Assembly: GCA_043228905.1 (NCBI GenBank)
Contig: JBHGNT010000004.1
Coordinates: 16,864,001 to 16,928,000 of the forward strand
Direction: 5' to 3'
DNA from: Azolla caroliniana
Lineage: Eukaryota > Polypodiophyta
DNA: 64,000 nucleotides
The position numbers and the translations under genes are program-made. Below the pieces are notes generated by a model, which was not told where the DNA came from, did not search any database, and saw only the letters and a list, made by a program, of their open reading frames with translations. Positions 57,301 to 64,000 of this stretch are shown in pieces. Position 1 is the first letter of the stretch. The number at the start of each line of letters is the position of its first letter.

Positions 57301-57926
57301 TGTCGAGGTATTCCTCGCGGATGCGTGGAATGAGGCAGGACCTCGGGGGTCCTGTACCGAAGAGCAAGAAAGAAAGGAGAAGAGACCCACTACGTGCGAG
57401 CGTAGATCCACAGGGACACGGCCCTTCGACACAAAGACGCGAGTGGGACAGCGACACAGAGAGACACGAATGTATGTATGTATTATCAAAGACAAAACAA
57501 CAAGAAGCCCAAAGTCGGTTACAACCGAACAGGCCGGCGAACAGATGCCGATGCCTGTTCGTAAACGCGCAGAAAGAAAGGAGTAGGTTGGAGGTGCTGC
57601 CGGAAGCACTCGGGCATTCCTCAGAGCAGCGCGAGCCTCCCGAAACCTGCACAGAAAGAAGCTATGGAGTTTGGAAGAGAGAGAAGCCTTCGGCCCACAA
57701 TCCGACAGCACTTCGTCCTCTCCTCCTTCGCCCTCCTCGTCTCCCTCCTTTTATAGGCAAGAAGGGAGCCGTTTCCTATTAACTCCCTACCTACCGAATC
57801 TACCTACCTAGGATCTTCCATGTCCCTAATTCTCTCTTATGTACAACATAAGGCGTACGTGCATGAAGAGCCGGTTCCTATGCTCCGGCGCACCGATTCC
57901 GCTTGTGGACGGTTTTCTTCACGACA
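57301..57926. mobile_element. ACGT-flanked element, copy 2 (626 bp), TGTCG...CGACA
   Basis: Starts TGTCG, ends CGACA, flanked by ACGT at 57297-57300 and 57927-57930. Offsets 4-17 form a hairpin CGAGG-TATT-CCTCG, then GCGTGGA. A second hairpin CAGGACC-TCGGG-GGTCCTG lies at 57336-57354. A TATA-like CCTTTTATAGGCAAG is about 180 bp from the right end, which closes with TTCTTCACGACA. It is inserted in the Gypsy element after the integrase frame. The related Gypsy copy at 44036-44055 has no insertion and a single (A/G)CGT. No coding capacity. Confidence 0.78.
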
Positions 57927-58256
57927 ACGTGGTGCTAGTCACTTATTATGGCACCCACGACTCAGAATCTTCAGGATTCGCTTTAGGCACAAAACCCTAG
58001 GAATAAGTTACTAAAACCGTTTCCAAAATGTAGCACAGACACAGAAGTTCATTATCAATCCCCATCTCCATCACTCTCAAGCTCAGAAACCCCGTCTCGC
58101 CCTCATCACGCTAAACGCTCTTGCTCTCAAGCCCTCTTTCGCTCTCATAACCCCTCTGCTGGACTTCCCCTTCCTGCTGTTCCTCCTGTGTCTCGCCCTC
58201 GCCTCCTCACTCTTCGTCACGTTTCCACACAGTCGAACCCCGTCTCCATCTCCACC

Positions 58257-61200
58257 ATGCCTCTTACCGCTTCAACAGAAACCCACGCCTGGCTCTAGGA
58301 ACGAGGAATGGGCGGTTACCTGAAGATCATCGATGCCCCCACGCACCCAGATGCCCAAGGTGTGGCTAAACGTATAACTCCCGAAGCCATCACCAACAAC
58401 GTGCTTCGGGTTGTTTTGGACCTACAACGGGGAGGGGACCATGAGGTCGACATACCCTTGGCATCAAAGATGAAGGTGTACTTCGGTGAGTACTCAGCCT
58501 TAGGGAAGGCATATCGCACGTATGGCAGTCCCAACAAAGCTTTCGGGGAGATTGCTCGTATATTAATGGAGTATGCGTTCGTGCATACGAACCCAACGAG
58601 CATGCCGCAAAACAAGGCAGCCATCATCATCAGTGCGTATGAAGTAAATAGAATCGATTGGGGAATCATCACAGGCGAGGGACTCCGTGCCGCCTTAGCT
58701 TCATTTCAGTCCGGTAAGAAGATGTTGTCTTTTCTTACCCACTTTTTGATGGTTCTATACCCACCCTCTTCTCTTCCTTCCCCTCGCACACTCACGTCCC
58801 CACCACCACCACGAAGGCAGAGAGAGAAATTCGTTGCCATCAGCCATGAAGCATGGGAGGAGCCCACATCGCCTTCACCTCCTGCCGCCGACCAAAAGCC
58901 CGCATCTGCACCACCACCCACCCAACCCCAACAAAAAAGGGCAGTTTCCGAGACCTGCCAAGAATGGGAGGAGGAGGTAGCCGCGGAAGACAACACGGCC
59001 GATGACGTCACCATTCGACAGCCAACGTCACGCCCCTCGGTGACGTCCCCAGGACCTAGCCCACGCCCCAACACACAGCAGGTTGCACCACCACGACCCC
59101 AGAAAAGGAAGCAGGCGGAGGAAACGACACTACCGGCCCTGGAACCCCAAACACAGCCAAGCAAGAGAAGACGACTCAACCGCGAGTCCTTGGAAGAACA
59201 GAAAGAGCCACAACAAGAGCAAGCCTTAGTTGTCAGACAGAGCAACCTGGCCATCATCACTGATCTTGGAGGATGAAGTCCTCGGGTATAAGGACCTCCT
59301 CGCGGAGGCTTATGAATTTAGTGCGCTCCTACGCCTCGGTACGACATTCGAATTGGTCGACTTCCTCGTCAGAGCCCAAGTCGCGGCAGCCGCTCGAATG
59401 GCGGAGGAGCACGCCGAAACAAAAATGATTCAACGCGCGCTAATAGGTGAAATTGAGCCCAGGAGGACAGGGCTTTACAAAAAATCGGGAGGAAGAAGCA
59501 GGCAAAACATGCCGCTCTGCTCATGGAGGTCCCCGAGTTGAACACGGCCCTTATCGAGGCATATCGGGAACTGGATCGCACTACGCGGGCAGCCAAAGAC
59601 ATGGCCCAAAAGATAAAAATAGCCCAAAAACAGGCTAAGATGGCTACAGAATTATGGCACGCTGCGAACCAGAAGCTGGCAGCCTGGGAGCAAAACCGGC
59701 CGGAACAACAACTCTTGAGCCTTCCGGTCACGACCACCGAGGCCCTCCCAGCGCCTCCACACATAACAATGATGGATGAAAGCACCATCACCGACTCAAT
59801 CCTGACGGTGCAGGCCAGTACACAAACGGACTCGTTACAAATGGTCGATGCCTGCACAACAACCGAGGCGCCCACGCCCATGGAGAAGACCGAGATACCA
59901 CCACCTCGTGCACCCAAGGAGGTGGCGACCCAGACAGAACCCCCGCTCCGGGATTACCGTGCGGACCTGAAAGAAGAACAACGACGAACCGAGAGACACG
60001 AACAACGACATCAAGAGGCGATGGCTCGCCTAAAAGAAGAAGCTTCCAAGCAGATGGCCGAGATGAGAGCCCAGGCCGACCAAAGGATACACGAGCAGAA
60101 CGAAGCACTGGGCCAGGTACAAGCGCAAGCCGCGGGCAAAGAAGCCGAACTCAAAAGCAAGCTGGAGGAATACGCAGCCACAGTGGTGAAGAAAGAGAAG
60201 GAGGTTCTAGACCTACAGGCCGCGCTCGACAATGCGAAAGACTGGAACCATCGGCAGGAGGAAAGAAATCGCCAACGGGAGGAGAGGATGAACGTGGAGA
60301 ATGCCGAGCTGCAGAGTCAGCGTACGACCCTTAAAGAGATGGCTGACGAGTTTTTCATCAAATGCAAGCTACTTTCAGAGCAAAAAGACGCATTATTCGA
60401 TTCCTACTTCGCCCTACAAGAAGAGAGAATCGTCGAACGGGAACAAATCCGGGCCACGTGTCAAAAAGAACGGGAGCAGGCCACCGAAGAACTCACCAAG
60501 CATTACGAGCAGGGTCTCCAGCTCGTAACCGCGGATGCAAAGAACACTCAAGCCATCTATGAGCTAAGAACACAGAAGATTCAGGCCGAGGTCGACGGCT
60601 TAAAACAGGAATTAGCAGCCATCCGAGCACAGCCCGGCATGGGTGAGACACGCATCAGAATACTAATCGAGAAACAGCGCCAACACCTTACCAAAAAGGT
60701 CGAGGAAACATTAAGTCGCGCAGGAGACGAATGGGCAGCCCAAGCTGCCGAATTGCATATTTTACGCGTCGACGCCGAGAACCAACGGAAGGAGGGCCGC
60801 GGCTTCTACAAAATGGACGAAGCCAGCATACAAAACCTGCGTGCAGATTAAACCGAGGATTACCAGTCCTTGGCAAAATCTCACACCACGGCAATCGAGA
60901 AAATAATGGAGGACTTCAATGACGGTCAGATGTTGTTTCGCCTGGAAGCAGAAGCCTTCGAACGAGAACGACTCGCAGCCATCCCCACCAGCCCTCCAAC
61001 GGCCACAGAGCAGAAGGAAGAACCTTCCAGCAAGGAGATCACGGACACGGCACAGGAGGAACTTGCCCCAGCCAACAGACATCCCATGGACGCCCACACG
61101 GTACCAGATTCAGTCGAAGTAAAGGTCAGCGCCCTCGAACCCACACCCCCACCAGAAGAATCGGCCGCACCTGAGGCAGACGTCCAAGAAGATATGACAC

Positions 61201-61301
61201 CCCCGAACCAAACTCAACCCCCCGCACCGACAGTCCAACCAGACCACCCTGCCACCACCCCGAACCCCGAAAGCATGCTCAACATCTTAAAGGAGGAATG
61301 A
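58257..61301 (+). pseudogene. Extra Gypsy ORF between integrase and 3' LTR, ~1,000 codons, coiled coil, broken
   Basis: One long sense reading starts at ATG 58257 (MPLTASTETHAWL), meets TAG at 58296, and resumes in the same frame from 58308. The N-terminal domain (YLKIIDAPTHPDAQG, ITPEAITNNVLRVVLDLQ, ARILMEYAFVHTNPTS, RIDWGIITGEGL) weakly recalls the putative plant transposon protein domain found in other plant elements. A Pro-rich, low-complexity region with a basic KRRR cluster follows, then two single-base shifts near 59265 and 59465. A long Glu/Gln/Lys coiled coil runs from 59523 to a TAA at 60849, then an acidic Pro-rich tail to 61301. No membrane segment is seen, so this is not a typical envelope-like protein. 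Function unknown. Confidence 0.7.
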
Positions 61302-61399
61302 AACGAGGATCGCGCCTAAAAGGCAATTTTTGTCATATTGTTAGTATTTTGTAAGTTGTGGGTCCGACAGACAAGGTCCTGTCCCACGGGCGTGTCAGG

Positions 61400-61856
61400 T
61401 GTTGTCCAGAGGACAGAAATGTAAAATTAGGAAATTAGCAAACGCCGAGTCCGAGTATCACGGGCCACCGACGGCTTGGCTATGTATTAGGGGAAAAGTT
61501 ATTTAAACGAGGACCAGTACCTCAGAGTGGGGAGAGAAGAAAAATATAGGCGGAAGCACTAGCTTAATCCTTCGTAATTAGATAAACTTGTAAGGTCACC
61601 GGCCATAGGCCGTGTTCTATAATCTTTGCTGTCATAGTAATATATCTGATTTGTGCCCATTTTGCTGCATGAGTCTGTGCTTTGATCCATACCTATGAGT
61701 TCAACGCCGCCCACATCTATCAAGACCTCGCTAGTGTTTTCTGTTTGAGCCCTGTATCTCTCTCGACGCCTCTGTTACGAGCCTTCACGTACCACGCTCT
61801 TGAAGACCGATAGCCACAGATCTATCGAAGGTGTTCACCCAAAGGAACGGGTAACA
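61400..61856 (+). repeat. 3' LTR of the nested Gypsy element (457 bp)
   Basis: Same length as the 5' LTR, with 11 differences by eye. No clear polypurine tract abuts its left edge; the nearest purine-rich stretch is around 61292-61310. Confidence 0.93.
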
Positions 61857-62431
61857 AACAGTTTACGCGCAAGGAGAAAGGGAAGAAAAAGATGTCGGAA
61901 TACAATTTCAACAATGCCAAGTCAGATTGGAGCGAGTCTGTCTACGGGCAAACTGAAAAGGAACCTCCATGGAAGAGGTTAACATTAGCCGAAAAGGTTG
62001 TGAAATCAGGTAATCTCGAATTACGCCGATCTACCCGCTTGAAGAACCCCGTAAAGAGATACGGTTATAATGAGTACATGGTGCATCATTATGCGTACAT
62101 GACGCGAGTGGCGGAAGTGCGTCAGCCAAAGACCTATGCAGAAGCGGTGAAAGATGCGAATTGGCGTGCTGCGATGGATAAAGAGATGCGCGCTTTGACT
62201 GATAATAAGACTTGGGACCTAGTTGATGCACCGAAGGGTGTAAAGCCAATCGGATGTAGGTGGCTGTATAAAGTGAAGTACAATGTCAATGGCTCAGTCA
62301 ATTGATACAAGGCTTGTTTAGTTGCGAAAGGCTACGCGCAGAAGCACGACATGGACTACAACGAGACCTTCATGCCTGTCGCGAAGATGACTACCGTGCG
62401 TGTTCTGCTAGTCGTAGTTGCGGCAAAGGGG
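61857..62431 (+). pseudogene. Copia element 2 pol, linker and reverse transcriptase N-terminus
   Basis: Copia reading resumes directly after the Gypsy 3' LTR: LRRSTRLKNPVKRYGYNEY, then AEAVKDANWRAAMDKEM, NKTWDLVDAPKG, CRWLYKVKYNVNG, a stop at 62303-62305 and [20 protein letters not shown]. It ends at KG of the conserved AAKGWHLHQMDVKN segment, where the next insertion lies. Confidence 0.88.
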
Positions 62432-63100
62432 TGTTAGCCAACCGGCAAGGAGTGAAGGACAGTCCAGAATATAGAAGGGCAGAAATAATCGGAGGTTGTT
62501 ATTAGGATATTAAGTAATTAAGTAGATTTTAGAGAAGTGAATGAACAGACCGGAATCGGTATGCCGATCCGGATCGGATCGGTTCATATTAGTGTGCCAG
62601 TTGGCACCGTTTTGTAGGCAAAGCCGGTGATCTATAAAAAGGCCTGGTTACATAATAAATGACAACGGATAATTAATAAAGCTCTATTTTCCTTATCTCT
62701 GTGCATTGATTACCGTTCTGTGCTAATTACTTTCTATCTTGCGCGTGTATTAAGATTAAGGATCTGTTGCTTAAGTAACTGATTAAGGTCTGATTAATCG
62801 TCGGTCTAACTTTGTTTCACCGTAACACCCTTTGGTGAAGTGTCTTCTGTAGACACCCTGTGTTAGGCTATTGTCCAGCCCTATGAAGTAACACAATTTT
62901 TGGCAACCACGATTCCTGCATAAGCAACGAACATCGGCGGGAATGGATGACTAGAACGGCGAGCGGACCGGTTACGGATTGAGCAAGGAGACTCGCTGAG
63001 CAGCTACGGAAGCGAGAGGCCTTCCAGCAAGCGGCAGAAGAAATTCGTTCGGATCAATCATTTTCCAAAGTGATCCGGCGAGTGGCTGAGGGGAGTAACA
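62432..63100 (+). mobile_element. LTR plus truncated internal region of a third LTR retrotransposon, 5-bp target duplication AGGGG
   Basis: An LTR TGTTAGCC...GAAGTAACA spans 62432-62893 (462 bp, TATA near 62633: TCTATAAAAAGG), followed by a primer-site-like TGGCAACCACGA at 62901. About 200 bp of internal sequence encode AEQLRKREAFQQAAEEIRSD. The element ends at GAGTAACA (63100). AGGGG flanks both sides (62427-62431 and 63101-63105). The final AGTAACA equals the LTR end, so most of the internal region and the 3' LTR were probably removed by a deletion between two AGTAACA words. Confidence 0.82.
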
Positions 63101-64000
63101 AGGGGTGGCACTTACATCAAATGGATGTAAAGAACGTGTTCCTACAAGGTGATCTTGAGGAACAGGTGTACATGGTACAACCCCCCAGATTTCTATCCGA
63201 ACGAAACACTTCGACAATTTGCCGACTGAAGAAGTCACTCTACAGACTTAAGCAAGCCCCGCGAGCCTGGAACGCAAAGATTACGCAACAATTGCGTAGG
63301 ATGGGGTTTACAATGTCAAAATCAGACTCTTCATTATTTGTTCGGAAAGGTCAATATGGACCGGTAAGCCTTCTACTGTATGTTGATGATTTAGTCATCG
63401 CCGGTGCCGACCTAGACGAAATCCGTCGTGTAAAGTCTCAGCTTGCGGCATCATTCGAAATGAAGGATCTTGCAGACCTTCATTACTTCCTCGGGATCGA
63501 AGTGATCCGCGCCCCCGAAGGCATATTGATCAGCCAACGTCATTACACGCTGAATATGCTCTTCATGTTCGAGATGGCCAACTGTAATCCCATCTCGACC
63601 CCTCTAGATAGAAACCCAAAGCTTCGTCGAGATTCGAGAAAGGCATGCGACCCGACACTGTTTCGATAGATTGTCAGAAGCCTGATATATTTGACGATCA
63701 CCAGGCCGGACCTCAGCTACCCGGTCGGACTGATCAGTCAGTTTATGTCGCAGCCTATGACCGAACACTTTCAGTGCATGCAAAGGATATTGTGATATGT
63801 CAGCGGCACGAAAGACATGGCGTTGTTGTATCAAGCAGGCGTAGCCGAACAGTTGGTTGGCTACACGTATGCTGATTGGGCCGGAAATGCCAGTGATCGT
63901 AGATCCACATCCGGATATGCCTTCTCAGTAAGAAGTAGCCGACAGTAGCACTATCGAGCACGAAGGCCGAATATCGAGGGGCGACTGTCGCTACATGCGA
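63101..64000 (+). pseudogene. Copia element 2 reverse transcriptase core and RNase H, running off the window
   Basis: Resumes with GWHLHQMDVKNVFLQGDLEE, KKSLYRLKQAPRAWNAKI, LLLYVDDLVIAG (catalytic Asp pair intact) and DLADLHYFLGIEV, open to a TAG at 63667. RNase H text follows in shifting frames (RPDLSYPVGLISQFMSQP, GYTYADWAGN, DRRSTSGYAF) to the window edge. The 3' LTR is outside the window. The same family as Copia element 1. Confidence 0.88.

Noticed and set aside
57300-57782. 160-codon open frame and its antisense partners
   Set aside because: They coincide with ACGT-flanked element copy 2 and have no recognisable domain; the copy at 48.7 kb does not preserve the frame.
58316-60232. Long antisense frames opposite the extra Gypsy ORF (up to 184 codons)
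   Set aside because: They mirror the GC-rich, Pro- and Glu-rich sense ORF; they have no domain and are explained by codon bias on the other strand.
63070-63669. Apparent 199-codon gene beginning IRRVAEGSNK
   Set aside because: The first residues belong to the LTR remnant inserted at 62432-63100; the rest is Copia reverse transcriptase. It is a junction artefact, not a fusion gene.
1-64000. CRISPR array, operon or bacterial promoter structures
   Set aside because: The regular repeats found are microsatellites, tandem duplications or transposon parts; the genes are spliced and plant-type, so these categories do not apply.

Overview
The window reads as nuclear DNA of a land plant. It has spliced genes with long AT-rich introns, a P-class pentatricopeptide repeat (PPR) gene, a complex I subunit, a site-2 protease, Copia elements primed by a TGGTATCAGAGC site, a Tat/Athila-like Gypsy element, TTTAGGG-type telomeric repeats and a decayed plastid-like 23S rRNA piece. 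The protein genes are rather diverged from the angiosperm versions I know, and the main LINE family is not a typical plant L1. A fern or other non-angiosperm source is therefore possible, but that is a low-confidence inference.

Gene half (1-38.5 kb). An intronless PPR gene lies at 0.5-3.0 kb (+). A ten-exon site-2 protease (S2P) gene spans 10.6-20.0 kb (+), its eighth intron swollen to 5.8 kb by same-strand LINE debris. A two-exon NDUFA6/B14 gene lies at 28.4-30.7 kb (+), and a three-exon gene for a predicted mitochondrial membrane protein with a COA1/TIM21-like domain at 33.7-38.4 kb (-). I joined exons by hand using splice sites and reading phase. PPR, NDUFA6 and the COA1-like protein all point to organelles, but nothing suggests co-regulation. 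Between the genes lie a non-L1 LINE family with a conserved 3' hairpin and (CTTT)n tail, SINE-like units that share this tail, and a decayed antisense L1 (22.2-28.0 kb) split by a hAT-like element.

Transposon half (39-64 kb). In order: an antisense Copia fragment (39.5-40.6 kb); a sense Copia (40.7-43.4 kb) that switches abruptly into a Gypsy 3' fragment (43.4-44.3 kb); a long inverted-repeat element (44.8-45.1 kb); an array of GGTTGGGTGACC-type motifs in front of a TATA box (45.07-45.32 kb); a broken gene with an Ulp1/C48 protease domain (45.4-50.2 kb); and a second Copia (50.2 kb to the window end). That Copia is interrupted by a complete 8.66-kb Gypsy element (53,194-61,856) and by a 669-bp LTR-bearing remnant (62,432-63,100).

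The most unusual signals are two related insertions (48,701-49,471 and 57,301-57,926) that start TGTCG, end CGACA, are each flanked by ACGT, and carry a subterminal hairpin with compensatory stem changes. A related Gypsy copy in this window provides the empty site. The Gypsy element also lacks protease and reverse transcriptase yet carries a roughly 1,000-codon extra coiled-coil ORF between integrase and the 3' LTR. All the transposons look inactive (stops, frameshifts, deletions), but the nesting order can be read clearly.
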